Positions 11,167 to 22,161 are shown, numbered from the stretch's first letter. The stretch: 64,000 bases of DNA from Bostrychus sinensis (GCA_020698575.1 CM036239.1:49441763-49505762); one strand, 5' to 3'. The notes: a model not told the origin generated them from the sequence alone. Numbers and translations: made by a program.

Positions 11167-11500
11167 TGTCATGTCCCATGTCCCATGTCCCATGTCTTGT
11201 TTTCTGTTTGTTTCTCGTGTGTCTTGTTTTGTAGTCTTCCGTCTGTTTCCTTGTTTTCCCAGTTTCCTTGTCTGCCGCTTTCCCGCTTGTTTGATTACCT
11301 GCCCCGCCCTGATGTCTTTCACCTGTGTCTCGTTTCCTTGTGTATTTATGTCCTGTGTTCTCCCTTGGTCTGCGTCGGTTCATTGTGTGTGATGCGTGTT
11401 CCCGTGTTCCCGTGTTTGTACCCTTTTTGTGAGTTTGCATTAAACCCTTTTTGAGTCCGCATCTTGGGTCCGTCCCTCCTGTTCTCCACTGTACGTGACA
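11167..11500 (+). mobile_element. 3' LTR (334 bp)
   Basis: Runs from TGTCATGTCCCATGTCCC to GTACGTGACA. It contains a TATA-like TGTGTATTTATGTCC near 11340 and an ATTAAA polyadenylation signal at 11439-11444, in the expected order. It is followed directly by the TSD ATATG. The 5' portion carries three tandem TCCCATG units. Confidence 0.85.
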
Positions 11501-11505
11501 ATATG

Positions 11506-12179
11506 TCTCTGTCTCCTCCTCTTCACAGCAGCAGCAAAACCAGCAGCCTCCTCAGCCACTCCTAGTAAAAGTAAAAACTGCTATTATTACTGCTATTGGT
11601 ACCACAACTAACACTACTGCTATTACTAGGGTAAAAAAATATTATTTAGCTGGAAGCTATAGAGGAAATATCAGAGGTTAGCAAAGAGCTGGACAAGAGG
11701 AGAAAAAGAGGCTAAAGAACTTCAACGTAAGGCAGAAGAGAGAGAAATGTGGCTTGAAAAATTTGAGATTGAGAAAATAAAATTATTATTGAGAGGCATT
11801 TTTCTGGTACAAGACATTTTAAAAGGTGAATAATATGAAATAATGTGTAGTTATTTTTTGTAGATTAAAGTTATGGAGTCTATGACAGTGGAGTTTTTGT
11901 GTGCATGTGCATTTAAACAGAATGGACAAGAGCATTTAAATAATTTAAATGTGTTTTGTATTTTAATAAATATTTGCACATTTACATTTGTGTGTGTTAC
12001 TTTACTATTTTAGAGGCACATATGTATATGACACCCCATGGGGTACCTTCATGTTCATGTTTACTATGTAAAAAAATAAAGAAGAAAAAATTAACTGGAA
12101 TGGACAGAGCATAAAAATGACTATTTAGCATGGCTATTAGCAACATCATGCTAACAGATAGATAAATGAGCTGACTGCT
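11506..12179. other. AT-rich non-coding stretch
   Basis: No gene is recognised. The plus-strand part 11650-11810 is rich in GAG/AAG/GAA codons and would read as charged, coiled-coil-like residues (TAAAGAACTTCAACG, AGAGAGAAATGTGG). It is interrupted by stops and may be a scrap of a transposon-encoded accessory protein. That is a guess. Confidence 0.4.
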
Positions 12180-12480
12180 TCGTAGTGATGGCATTTTAAG
12201 GCTGGGATGATCAGAACGAGTCCAGTGACATTGTATTGGTTTTAGAAATGCACAGGAGCACTTCCTTGTTTCCAGTAGAGCCGTGAGACTGAGTGTTTTC
12301 AGCTCTGGAGAAGGGCAGCACCTCAGCATACAGGATTACTCAAACAGAATACTACTGCAGGTCGGTTTTTGAGGAGGAGACCACATTAGAACATGGTTAA
12401 ATAGAGGCACCATCCATAGGAGACCTTTAAGAACTCAGCATCTGATACACTTTACTCCCAGAGGCTGCAGGGTTTTAGAT
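12180..12480 (+). repeat. Dispersed repeat family A, copy 1
   Basis: Shares ACAGGATTACTCAAACAGAA, TGAGGAGGA and ACATTAGAACAT with 18430-18535. It also shares CAGGAGCACTTCCT, TTTTCAG and CTGGAGAAGGGCAGC with the reverse complement of 19790-19925. No open frame is conserved. Other copies lie at 18061-18560 (+), 48160-48400 (-) and 55685-55880 (-). The class is unknown. Confidence 0.55.
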
Positions 12481-12684
12481 CAAACATAATAAAACATATT
12501 GGAGCTTAATGTTGTTTAAATGTTTCGGGTGTCTCTTATGAAAAAAGTATGCTGCAAGATGATTGGTTGTCTTAATTGTGTTGAGCTGGACACTTTTGAC
12601 AGAGTGGCTCTATAAGCAAGTGAAAAAGACCAGACTTTAAACACTCTGAGGAAGGCTTCTGGCCGTTTACCTTTCTTGATCAGT

Positions 12685-12812
12685 GGTGGAGCCAGAATTT
12701 TTTTTATCAGGGGGGCCAGACAGGGGTCACAGCTCACAGAGGGGTGGCACAGAAATTGATGATCCAGATTATATTTTGCATACAATACACCAAATAGGCC
12801 CAGACACACTTT
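12685..12812 (-). mobile_element. hAT element end (3' side of the 14.2-16.0 kb transposase remnant)
   Basis: CAGTGGTGGAGCCAGAATTT followed by GGGGGGCCAGACAGGGGTCA resembles the tips of ZMYM1-like hAT elements. The remnant transposase, read on the minus strand, ends at 14266, so this tip would be its downstream terminus, separated from it by the nested insertion 12813-13937. The matching upstream tip was not identified. Confidence 0.4.
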
Positions 12813-13937
12813 TTAAAGCACATAGGGCCAGATTTACTAAGGCAGGTGATAAATTGCGAGAGCACCTTAAAAAATAGTGTTTGCTATTTGTGGGCGTGTG
12901 TGTGATATATGAAGAGAAACTGCACACATAATAACTGCTGCAAATCTGATATGTAAATGAGAATTTTGCATGAGCATTAGATGCACTAATAAAGGGATAA
13001 ACACTACTCAGCTCTTTCCCTACAGAGATGCAACACAGAAGTCAATCTGAGAGTCCAATAACAGACTGACTGTAGCAGACTGAATATGTTCACTGTCTAT
13101 GAGGGAGAATCATTTTATTGCATTTTACGTTCTTCTATTAACTTTGGGTAGTCCATTCTTGTTAAATGTCTCGTGATTCTGGCACTGACTTCCTCCCTCT
13201 GTATGAGACAGAGAGGAAAGTCCTATTCACTGTCTATCAGAGCCAGTAACCCTTCAATTATACAACATGTAGCCTCTATGCAGTGCTGATGGTGAGCAAA
13301 TAAATATAACAATTATTTTTTGTGTCCTCTGCTCGCACATCCAGAGCCAAATCCATGCAGTGCAGCCTTGAGCCACAGAGAAGCTGTCAATCAACCATCA
13401 GTGAGCATCGTGAGGCAAAGGGATAAACACAGTGAGACTTCAGGTAGCATCTACACAAAGTTTAAAGACTTTTCCATCACTGGAAGGATTTAAAAAGGCG
13501 TGGAACGACTGAAAGCCTAGAGGCAGGAGCTAAAGATTGCACTTCAGTGAAATACGAGCGAGAATCAAGGAAAACGTGTTAAAGCATTAGAACTTATTTT
13601 CAACGCCCCATCTGTGCACTAAAAGCTGCACTACTGCCTCTGCTAAACTTTTGCACCTGCTTCTCCTACATTATACATTTTCACGCAGATTTAGCTCCCG
13701 TACTCTGATCAGTCAAATAACATCCGCAAAGCAACTTCATTTGCATTTTCCGCACCTTGAATTCTGCACGTTCTGGCAAAATGGGCCCCGTTTTACAGAT
13801 TCTTTGAGTCACAGGAGCAAAATCTGTGCCACCTTCATTTAGCTCCTGTGAGAGACGCTAACCTCAACTGAGCAAACCCGACTTATTAATTTAGCGTGCA
13901 GCAAACCTTTGATAAATCTGGATCACAGTGCTTTATT
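12813..13937. mobile_element. TIR DNA transposon, non-coding (family B copy 1)
   Basis: The left end TAAAGCACATAGGGCCAGAT(TTA) is matched by the reverse complement of the right end, TAAAGCACTGTGATCCAGAT(TTA). The ends share TAAAGCAC and CCAGATTTA at the same spacing. A second, partial copy lies at 45712-46650 and shares long blocks such as AGAGATGCAACACAGAAGTC and CACTGTCTATGAGGGAGAAT. No transposase frame is seen, so it is non-autonomous. It appears to sit inside the hAT element at 12685-16000. Confidence 0.6.
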
Positions 13938-14265
13938 GTTATGATAACAGTAGAATAAGTTATGCATACAAGTTGTGTTATTTGAGTAAGACACTGCTGC
14001 AGTGAAATCAGCAGTGACACCACATTCAACACAAGAATACTGAATTTGGAAACTGAAAAGTAATACAGAACAAAGGTGAGCAAGCATACGCAGACTTCCA
14101 GGACAATATCCAACAACTTAGAGCAGTCTGATTCTGCAGTTGTTGTGGTTTAAAGCAAACTTATTTACAAATTCATCCATATCCAATTCTTTAGCTCTTT
14201 CACACTCCACACTTAAAACACCAGGTTGCTAAGTCTTACGTCATCCATGGTTGATCTTATGTAAC
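13938..14265. other. Non-coding stretch inside decayed hAT element
   Basis: Between the nested TIR element and the C-terminal end of the transposase remnant. It probably represents the 3' untranslated part of the hAT element. No further structure was seen. Confidence 0.35.
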
Positions 14266-15990
14266 TCTTAATCAGTTTCAAAACTATCTGTGCTCACTGG
14301 TACTCTCACTGCTACTCTGCACAATCGAAACACTTCATTAAATACTTCATCAAACGGTTCAATATATGTGGCTAACTCCACAATGCTCGATGGTTTTGCT
14401 AATCCTGCTTCACTTTTCTTCTCAAGTAGTCTTTTTAGCTGATGCAATTCATGTTTCATACCTCCAATGTCAATTCCATAAAGCAATGCAAAAGGGAACA
14501 GAACTGCTTCATCACAGAATGTAGCATTTGAAGGATTCAGTGCCTGGATGCCCCTCATCATTTGAAAATCTTCGGTTTAGTTCAGAAAGTGTATGGTCAC
14601 TTGCATAAAAGAAACTGTGCTCTTTTTGCTCAGGGCGCCAACCTATCTGACTCATGACAGCATGTCCATCAGGTCTTGTGTTGAGGTTTTTCTTTCATTT
14701 TGACACAGGTTCAGTCTCAGTATTACATTACTCACTTGTATGAATGACTTCCACAATCATTTCCACAGCTCTTTAAAGTATGTTTCAGTCCTGCTGTTTT
14801 CAACAGTCTGCACAAGAGTTTGAACTAAATTAGCAGCTAACCCCAAATCTAGATTAGAAGACTGCAGGGCATCTGAGAGGCAAGCAGGCCAAGCAGGCCT
14901 CTCACATCAACTGACCTCTCCCTCCTTTTTCTTTTGTTATATCTTGTAGAACACTGACAATTGCTGGTAGTCTGTCAAAAATAAATTTATAAGACCTATA
15001 CTGACAGGCCCACCGTGTGTCACTTAACCTTTGAAATTATCTTACGGTTCCATTATAAATTTCTTTTTGTTTGTTGACGTAAAAGTGTACAATTGCTGTA
15101 CAATTGAAAACAAGCACTCTACTTCAGGGGTAGATTTAACTGAGTCCACAAGGACAAGATTAAGGCAGTGCCATTGCAATGAATGTAAAAGACCTGTTTT
15201 ATCACTTCTTTAAAACAAACCTGAACTCCAGAGTTTCTCCCACTCATGACCGATGTGCCATCGTAAGCCTTTTTCAAGGGTGTGTATTATTTTGTCTGCC
15301 AATGATGCAGTATCAAGATTTTCTGCACAAAGTGCACAAAGCTAATTTTTACAGCCCCCAGTAGTAATACTGAAGGACAAGAGAAATTTGTTCTTTGTTT
15401 TTTACATCCTTAGTTTCATCTTCCATAAGGGCAAACACTTCACTTTCTTAATCTTCAATAATTATAGTTGAGCACACCATTTCTGCTAATGTGTGCAGGA
15501 TTTCATTTTGATTTTGGTGGCTTGTGTATTTAGCATTTCCACAGTTTATTTTCCTCTTTACAACTGTGTTGTTCTTACTAAGAAGCTCCAAGGAAGTTTC
15601 CCTTGTTGTTTGAAGCTACTGTCTCTCTGTGCCCCCTATGGGCCATGTTTTGTGTTGCAGTTCACAACAGAACCTCAGCTACACTTTTGATGTATTCACA
15701 GTTTCCTGTCTCTGTTTTTTGTACTTTGTAGTTGTTTCTTCCATGTCAAATAATTTCCAGGCCAACATAGCTTTTACGTGCACTTCTGACTTGACATGAG
15801 ATGAGGATCCTTTATATTTATACATAGCTTCCTTTCAGTTACTATAACCTTTCTCAGAGGTAACGGATTCAGTATTTGGTAGGCCAACAATAAACAGCGT
15901 CCTTACACTGGGAATATTCAATCCATTTGTGGGAATACCACGATGCCTTTTTCCCATTGATGTCCTCAGAAATGCAGCAAGTTGTGGCTG
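14266..15990 (-). pseudogene. hAT transposase pseudogene (ZMYM1/TTF-type)
   Basis: Read on the minus strand from 15990 downwards. At about 15950-15700 comes a TTF/zf-MYM-type N-terminal region, with GYSN near 15860 and HVKSEVHVKAMLAW near 15770. YDGTSVMSG follows near 15270, then YIHCNG and LNLVLVD near 15190-15130. The last part is an open 97-codon stretch at 14561-14268 ending in the hAT dimerisation region (GIQALNPSNATF, LKRLLEKK, FRLCRVAVRVPVST). The order matches TTF-zinc-finger/hAT C-terminal proteins. Stops and frameshifts separate the blocks, for example at about 14560, 14600 and 15860, so it cannot be functional. The usual ERSFS after PVST is replaced by DSFETD. Confidence 0.75.
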
Positions 15991-16627
15991 AACAGCAGGT
16001 TCTGCTCAAGTCCTGGAGATGTTTAAAACAAGAAGAAAAAGAGTAGTTGACATTTTATGATGTACAATACATTTTGTCATTGGTGTGTATGAATTACAAT
16101 CATTTAGCTGTTGTTTGGCATTCCACAGTATTGTTTATTTGATTAGAAATAAACAACTTTAAAAAGGTGACATTGGTGTCAAGTAATAAACATTTTTAAT
16201 AATTATGATATTGAAATGTTATATGCAATGCAAAAAGAGCAGTGGAGTCATTCTCACTGTGTGAACTTTGTTGAGACAGATTCTAATAATGAGTTTTTGA
16301 CAGACAAAAATAACATACATAAATAATAGTACATAGTGCATATTCACAAACAGTGCTTAATCCTACCATGTAAGGCAGCTGATGTACTGTACCTGACCCT
16401 GATCCTCTCACTGTCCCTCCTCTCTTTACTGGGTTCTTTAACCTGATTTACAAAGCAGGAGGTCACTTTCCTCTTCTCTCTCCCTGACAGATGCAAAAGC
16501 CAAAATAAAACAACCTGAATATGAGGGAAAAGCATTTCCAGTGTTTTCTCTCAACACTTGATCTATTTGTGGTGCTGGCAGTGTTCATTAAAAACAGCAG
16601 TAGTCCACACCAGCACTTAAAAAAAAT
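15991..16627. other. AT-rich non-coding stretch upstream of the hAT remnant
   Basis: No gene is recognised. It probably includes the 5' flank of the hAT pseudogene. No TIR was located. Confidence 0.4.
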
Positions 16628-17303
16628 TATCTAATTAATTACAGGCTTTGTAATTAATTAATTGTGATTAATCACATTTTTATTAAATAGCAATATTTAT
16701 ATGTCAGAAATAAAATACAGGAGCTTATTTGTATGTTCTGGCATATTTTAACTTGATTTCATACTAACACCGTGTTCAAACAGGGCAGTAATCAGTGTTT
16801 GTGCATCGATCGCCACCTCCCGTGCTCGTAGTAACACGCAGCGCACCTCTCTCCTCCTCTGTGCTCCTCCTGTGACCTCCTCATGGACCTGTCCTCTCTG
16901 TCCTTCACATCTGAACCAAACAGACTGCTGTCTCCTGTGTGCGTCCATGCAGCAGTCAGCTGTGAGAACGATCTGAGAGACGATGAGCGGTGACTTGAAG
17001 CAGCGCGTTTGAAAGTGAAAGAAAAATTACGCTGGATTCGCGGAGGCAGCCGACCTCGGTCCCACAGTTACCTGTGGTGCAGTCTGTAGGTACATTATCC
17101 AACTGTTCACTGCTGAAATCAACACACATTTGGTGTTTTGGTCGTGTGGATGTCCAGTCCTGGTTACTCTGCGCCAGAAACTAGGTCACTGAGAAAAGTT
17201 CCGTGTTGTCATAGACAAGTGTGATTAATTGCGTTAATTTTTTTTAACGCGTTAATTCTCTGTAATTAATTAATCGTGATTAACACGTTAAAGTCCCAGC
17301 CCT
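16628..17303 (-). mobile_element. hAT-like element with AGGGCTG tip and TTAACGCGTTAA/TAATTAAT palindromes
   Basis: The right end, read on the minus strand, is AGGGCTGGGACTTTAACGTG, followed by GTTAATCACGATTAATTAAT and TTAACGCGTTAA-type palindromes. The left side also has TAATTAATTAATTGTGATTA at 16651. A related tip is at 63816 (AGGGCTGTCAGCATTAACAC). The interior 16760-17100 is CpG-rich. TIR elements beginning AGGGCTGTCA with GTTAACGCG palindromes are widespread in fish. The left boundary is approximate and no TSD was established. Confidence 0.5.
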
Positions 17304-18060
17304 AATTATTATTAATATTATTTCTTTAAGGCTTTCAAATGTATAATATAGTTAAACCAATCCCTACTGGTGTTACCAAAATACATTAATTTATAGTGGC
17401 GATAGCCTTATAAAAAAAATCTCAACATGGGACACTTAAGTTACTGCTGATATTACCACCATTAACTAAACAAAGTCTGACTCACACTGTGTTAGTAATA
17501 CTTTGTATTTGAGTGTGGTATGCTGTATAGGCTGCTGTATTGTACACATTTAGCCACGTTTTACAAAATACAACAAACAGCACATCCTGTTACAGAGCAA
17601 GGGTTATATACTGCGAAGTTCATATTTATTTAATCATCGTTACAACATCTTCCTCAATTCTATGCCAGCCGCCTCCGCCATTGTTCTTTATGTTGCCAAA
17701 TAATTAAAAAAGAAACTAATGTGATTATCTCTGTCCTGAAAATATTTTTTTGTGAAAACTAGATGTGCTACCCTTCTGATTTTTGGATTGATTCTTATTA
17801 TTTGGATTTAACACTTAACAAAGCTTTAAAGACGTGCAACCTCCACTGTAATCTAGATATAGGAGATGAGTATCAGAGCCAGAAATGAGTACTCCTGTCC
17901 TGACTGAGGTCATTTGCAGCAGAGGTTTCCACAACAGAAACTGAAAGAGCAACACAAATTGGTTAGCAAAGAAATGGCTGACAGAGTGACGTCAGATCAC
18001 AAGAATAAAATCAGACATCTCAGAGATATGAGGTTTGGGTCCTGTAAGATCACACTCAGA
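17304..18060. other. Non-coding stretch, nothing recognised
   Basis: AT-rich sequence without repeats shared elsewhere in the window and without a credible coding frame. Confidence 0.5.
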
Positions 18061-18560
18061 TGAGGGTTAACTTAAAGGCTCTATATTCTGCTTTTATTCA
18101 TATTTTTAACCCGGTCTTGGGCTCCTCTAAAACAGCAACCTCTAAAAACATTATGTGACTAAAAGACAACATTTTAATGAGTACTCTACTGGTGCCATAA
18201 AGAAACAGGTGAAGAGACCAGCAGAGGGCAACAAAAACACAGAAAAAAAGCTGTTTTCTTCCTTAAACTTTTTGTCGGATCCCATTTTCCTCCCAAAGTA
18301 AAAATGCCTGTGAGGAATTAGTGGAAACAGAGCTATGCACCATTGTTTGGATAAATGAATGTGAGCAGATTGGATGCAGAGGAGCTTGTTGTTGATTGGT
18401 CAGTGCTTCCTGGAGTGGGCGGGGCTTCATGGTGGAAGCGAGTGTTCTGAGGCCTCAGAGAATACAGGATTACTCAAACAGAACACAACTCCAGGTCTGT
18501 TTCTGAGGAGGAACAACATTAGAACATAGAGGCAGAGGAGAACATTTGGAGAATATAGAG
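18061..18560 (+). repeat. Dispersed repeat family A, copy 2 (longest)
   Basis: The first part (18070-18170) is the reverse complement of 55770-55880, sharing CTTTTATTCATAT and ACATTATGTGACTAAAAG. The middle (18330-18450) matches the reverse complement of 48200-48350 (TGATTGGTCA, CTGGAGTGGGCGGGGCTTCA, CTGAGGCCTC). The end matches 12330-12400. It is therefore the most complete copy of a ~500-bp interspersed repeat of unknown class. No open frame is conserved. Confidence 0.6.
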
Positions 18561-19307
18561 ACTTCAAGACTTACACACTTTACTGGAATAACAATAAGGT
18601 TAAGCAATACAATAATATGAATAAAATACAAATGAATAGATAAAATTATTCAAGATTAGCATGTCTACAAATCTACAAAAAAATCATTCTTTGTCCTCTA
18701 CTGCTCTCTGTCGTGTGTAAAGTGGCCCCTGATGAGATCTGCTCTCTTTAACCCCAGGGCCCCAGCCCTCTCCATCACACCGTCCCCCAGAGCAGTGAGG
18801 GGGCCCCCTGCAGGCTCAGAGCTCGATTATCGGCCCCTGTGGACCCCGGAGGCCCCTCTGACACTCATCCATACTGAAGCGAGATAACAGAAGGTCAGAG
18901 AGAGCTACAGGCACTGAGCTGCTGTCGTCTGGTTGGCTGATTAGATGTTTGCACTGTAAAGCGTTAACAGCAGGTGCGCATGTGTTCAAGTCAAGTCTAT
19001 AATAGTACATAGAACATTCTTCGAAATTGCTTAATATACTAAACTTAGTAATCGTGTAGTCAGTTTGTTCCATAACTGTGACAAAAACGCTTGGTACCTC
19101 TAGAATCCGAGGTTCAACAGTAGGCAGAATTCTCCTCTCCAGTCAAATTTTAGGTGGAGTCGAGGCATTGAGCCTGCAGCTCAACGTGGACTATTGTTCT
19201 GAAGCTCCGGACTTTGACTCGGCTCTTCTCCCAGACCCAGGACTCGACTCTATGACAGCTATGACGTCTAATGAACTTTTGACTCTCTATGGATACAATA
19301 TACAAAA
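18561..19307. other. Non-coding stretch, partly GC-rich
   Basis: No gene is recognised. The GC-rich part 18720-18900 has clustered GGGCCCC/GGGGCCCC runs and a GATTATCGGCCCC motif and is single-copy within the window. It could be conserved non-coding DNA. Confidence 0.35.
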
Positions 19308-19706
19308 ATGAGATGAGAGACGAGCGGTTAGCGTTCTCGCCTCCCAGCAAGGAGGGCGTGGGTTCGAGCCCCGGGCCGACCAACACACCATCACACGAAC
19401 TCTCTGGGTGGAGTCTGCATATCCTCCCCGTGTTACTGTGGGTTCTCTCCGGGTTCCTCCCACCGTCCAAAGACATGCATGTGTTAGGTGAATTGGTGAC
19501 TCTAAATTGACCCTAGTGAATGAATGTGAGAGTGAATGGTTGTCTGTCTGTGTTCGTCTCTGTGTCAACCCTGCGACAAGCTGGCCCCTGTCAGGGTGTA
19601 TCCCACCTACGGCCCAAAAGTTACTGGGATAGGCTCCAGTCCCCCGCGACCCCTAACGGGAATAAGCGGTAGAAAATGAAAAAAATGAATGAATGAGATG
19701 AGAGAC
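19308..19706 (+). mobile_element. tRNA-derived SINE with L2-like tail and 14-bp TSD
   Basis: The body is 19322-19692, flanked by the perfect direct repeat ATGAGATGAGAGAC (19308-19321 and 19693-19706). The head is tRNA-like: a GCGGTTAGCGTTCTCGCC A-box region and a GGTTCGAGCCC B box at about 19361-19371, forming an RNA polymerase III internal promoter. The tail carries CCAAAGACATGCATGT, GGTGAATTGGTGACTCTAAA, GGGATAGGCTCCAGTC and a final (AATGA)n-like run, the module shared with fish L2-type LINEs. SINEs are mobilised in trans by the LINE whose 3' end they copy. The clean TSD suggests a fairly recent insertion. Confidence 0.9.
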
Positions 19707-19789
19707 AGCTCAGATGTTGCTCTTTCATTTGGTGTGCAGTCTTTAACACTGTTATGTGCAGTTTCCAACAGGAATGTAAAAAGTGTAAA

Positions 19790-19925
19790 TTCTGTATGCT
19801 GAGGCGCTGCCCTTCTCCAGACCTGAAAATGCTCAGTCTAACGTAGACACATGAAGCCAGGAAGTGCTCCTGTGTATTTCTAAAGCCCATACACGGTCAC
19901 TGGACTTGCTCTGATCTTTCCACGA
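19790..19925 (-). repeat. Dispersed repeat family A, partial copy
   Basis: The reverse complement matches 12190-12330: GTCCAGTGAC, TTTAGAAATRCACAGGAGCA and CTGGAGAAGGGCAGC in the same order, ending at CTCAGCATACAG. Confidence 0.5.
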
Positions 19926-20140
19926 CTTTATTCTTGTGTGCGCGACTCAAAAGGAGACGATTTGGAGGCAGCAGTGTCTGTAGAGGGCTTCAGTCAGAGG
20001 AACGTCCTTCACTGCAACAGAGCCGACATAAAAAATGTTAAATGTTGCTGCAAAAATGTCCAAATTTATTTCAAAAAAGCCTGAAAAAAGCACAAACTTG
20101 TCTCAAACTACTGTGCGTTTTAGTCAAACACTGGCCTGGA

Positions 20141-20175
20141 GGAACAGACACACACGCACACACACACACACACAC
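20141..20175. repeat. (CA)n microsatellite
   Basis: An imperfect CA run (ACACACGCACACACACACAC). Confidence 0.9.
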
Positions 20176-20199
20176 TCGTGCACGCTCTCCCTCCACACG

Positions 20200-20965
20200 T
20201 GCACGCTCTTCGACTTAACTCGGAGCTGTCAATTAAAAGAGTGCGAGGGCAAACGGGGGAGGAGAAGGAGAGCGGCGCGGGAGACGGCGAGCGGCACAGC
20301 ACTAATTAGGCATCTGTGTAATTTTAATTAGCTGTTTTGATAATTAAACTAATGAGTTCCCCTGTGTTCGCGGCCGACCGAGGATTTTCTCTTTTATTTA
20401 TACCCGGCTTCACAGCTCCTCTCGTCTCCCGCCTGCCTGCCTGCCGCTAATTAGTCACTTTTGCATCAGAAAGCTTTATTGATAGCCTTAATTTGCAGCT
20501 GAAACGAGGAATCTGCTGTCGATAATTCGGATAATTGCATCTGAAGAACAAAAGTGGAGCGGCCCGGAGTCGACGCGGCGCAAATCCCACAAGGTTTTCT
20601 TTTGGGCAAGGGGTGTTTCCTTGATCTAAATATCCGCCGATCAGCCCTTTCCTCTTGCCTCTCTGACCTCAAAGCTGTTCTCATCGACCGACCACACCCA
20701 CCACTGCTCGCCCCCAAACGTCGACTCTAAAAACTCACCACCCACGGGCCCCCGAGCGCGCGCCTAAGTGTCCCACTAATTGGAAAAGAAAGCAGGCGGC
20801 GGGCAGAGAAGGGAGAAGAAGAGAAAACTAAAGGGAGGGAAAGTTAGGAGGTAATTAGAGTCCTTGGATGAAGTGTATGTGTGTGTGAATTGAATAATTG
20901 ATTGTGCCGCTTGCTAATCGCGAAGACAGTAACGAGGAGGCGCGGGTTTAATTAAATGAGGATGT
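20200..20965. promoter_or_regulatory. Candidate conserved developmental enhancer (TAATTA-rich island)
   Basis: A 750-bp island with no repeats shared elsewhere in the window. It combines CpG-rich parts (GCGGCCGACCGAGG, GAGCGCGCGCC) with many homeodomain-type cores: TAATTA/CTAATTAG at about 20302, 20321, 20339, 20448 and 20851, plus GATAATTAAACTAATGAG. POU-like TTTGCAT also occurs. No reading frame stands out. This composition is typical of vertebrate conserved non-coding elements near developmental genes. The regulatory role is inferred and the target gene is outside the window. Confidence 0.4.
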
Positions 20966-21212
20966 AACCTGCAGAGGAGCGGCAAAATGTTTACTCAGTG
21001 AGGAGCAAATGAGAGGAAGGACGTAGCAGGAGGAGGAGGGAAAGTCTGAGCAGGTTTTTTCAAATCTAATGTAAAGTTCAGGTGGAAAACGACGAAAGGC
21101 AGGGCTTGACTTTACACAAGTCGGCCAAATGCAAGTAGATTTTATTTTAACTAATAACAAATACTGCACTATGGATTTTAGAAATACTGAGGTCAATCAT
21201 GTTGATGGCCAG
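20966..21212. other. Non-coding spacer before the 11-bp array
   Basis: No gene or repeat is recognised. Confidence 0.4.
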
Positions 21213-21990
21213 CTTAGTCCTTGTTTAGACCTGGTTTAGTCCTGGTTTAGCCCTGGTTTAGATCTGGTTTAGTCCTGGTTTGGCCCTGGTTTAGACTTGC
21301 TTTAGTCTTGGTTTAGCCCTGGTTTAGATCTGGTTTAGTCCTGGTTTAGTCCTGGTTTGGCCCTGGTTTAGACTTGCTTTAGTCTTGGTTTAGACCTGGT
21401 TTAGTCTTTGCTAAGCCCTGGTTTAGACCTGGTTTAGATCTGGTTTAGACTTGGTTTAGTCTTGGTTTAGACCTGGTTTAGTCTTTGCTAAGCCCTGGTT
21501 TAGACCTGGTTTAGATCTGGTTTAGACATGGTTTAGCCTGGTTTAGACATGGTTTAGTCTTGGTTTAGACCTGGTTTAGTCTTTGCTAAGCCCTGGTTTA
21601 GCCCTGGTTTAGATCTGGTTTAGTCCTGGTTTAGCCTGGTTTAGACCTGATTTAGCCCTGGTTCAGCCCTGGTTTAGTTCTTGTATGTCCTGTTTTGGTC
21701 CTTGTTTAGACCTGGTTTAGAGATGGCTTAATCTTGGTTCAGTCTTGGTTTAAACCTGGTTTAGTCCTGGTTCAGACTTGGTTAAGATCTGGGTTACCCC
21801 TGGTTTAGGCCTTGCATGGTCCTGTTTTGGTTGTTGTTTAGACCTGGTTTGGTACTTGTGTAGTCCTCGTTTAGACCTGGTTTAGTCTTGGTTTGGTCCT
21901 TTCTTTTTCAGAAATAAGTCCTGGTTTAATCCTGGATTAGACCCGGTTTAGTCCTGCTTTTTGCCTGGTTTAGTTGTGGTTTGGTCTAGT
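21213..21990 (+). repeat. 11-bp minisatellite array, plus orientation
   Basis: About 70 copies of the 11-bp unit with CCCTGGTTTAG, ATCTGGTTTAG, TCTTGGTTTAG and TCTTTGCTAAG variants. A phrase of several units containing GTCTTTGCTAAGCCCTGGTT recurs at about 21409, 21481 and 21569, which shows a local higher-order repeat. Confidence 0.93.
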
Positions 21991-22161
21991 AATAGAAAAA
22001 CAGCGTGGTCCTGACCTCTGTGACCTCTGTGGTGTGTATGGTCATGCTCCCGCTGCCACTGTGAATGCCAAGTGAATTTAATGCACCTTTATCTCAAAGT
22101 TACTATGAGCAGTGAATTAGTTTTACTAAAAACAATGACTGGCTGTTTACATGCACTAGAA

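Larger units (their letters stand above)
9371..11505 (+). mobile_element. LTR retrotransposon (Ty3/Gypsy-like), internally deleted, with 5-bp TSD
   Basis: The element body is 9376-11500, flanked by the direct repeat ATATG (9371-9375 and 11501-11505), the TSD length usual for LTR elements. It starts TGTCATGTCCC and ends GTACGTGACA, the canonical TG...CA ends. A purine-rich primer (GGGAGGGGGGTA) sits just before the 3' LTR. The 5' LTR is cut at about 9558. The primer-binding site, gag, protease, reverse transcriptase and integrase are all missing. Only a proline-rich 3' coding end, expanded by tandem repeats, remains. Because the 5' LTR lacks its U5 end while the TSD is intact, the deletion most likely followed integration. 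Assignment to Gypsy rests on the LTR and PPT style only. Confidence 0.85.

Noticed and set aside
10051..11322. 423-residue minus-strand frame rich in EAPAAERAPEGS
   Set aside because: Antisense shadow of the in-frame proline-rich repeats.
8686..11454. 922-residue frame on the plus strand
   Set aside because: It crosses the flank, the 5' LTR, the repeat tract in a frame other than the LTR element's own, and the 3' LTR. Composition changes at each boundary. A shadow of the LTR element.
19322..19400. tRNA gene
   Set aside because: Only the polymerase III boxes are tRNA-like. No cloverleaf with acceptor stem could be drawn, and the sequence continues into an L2-like SINE tail flanked by a TSD.
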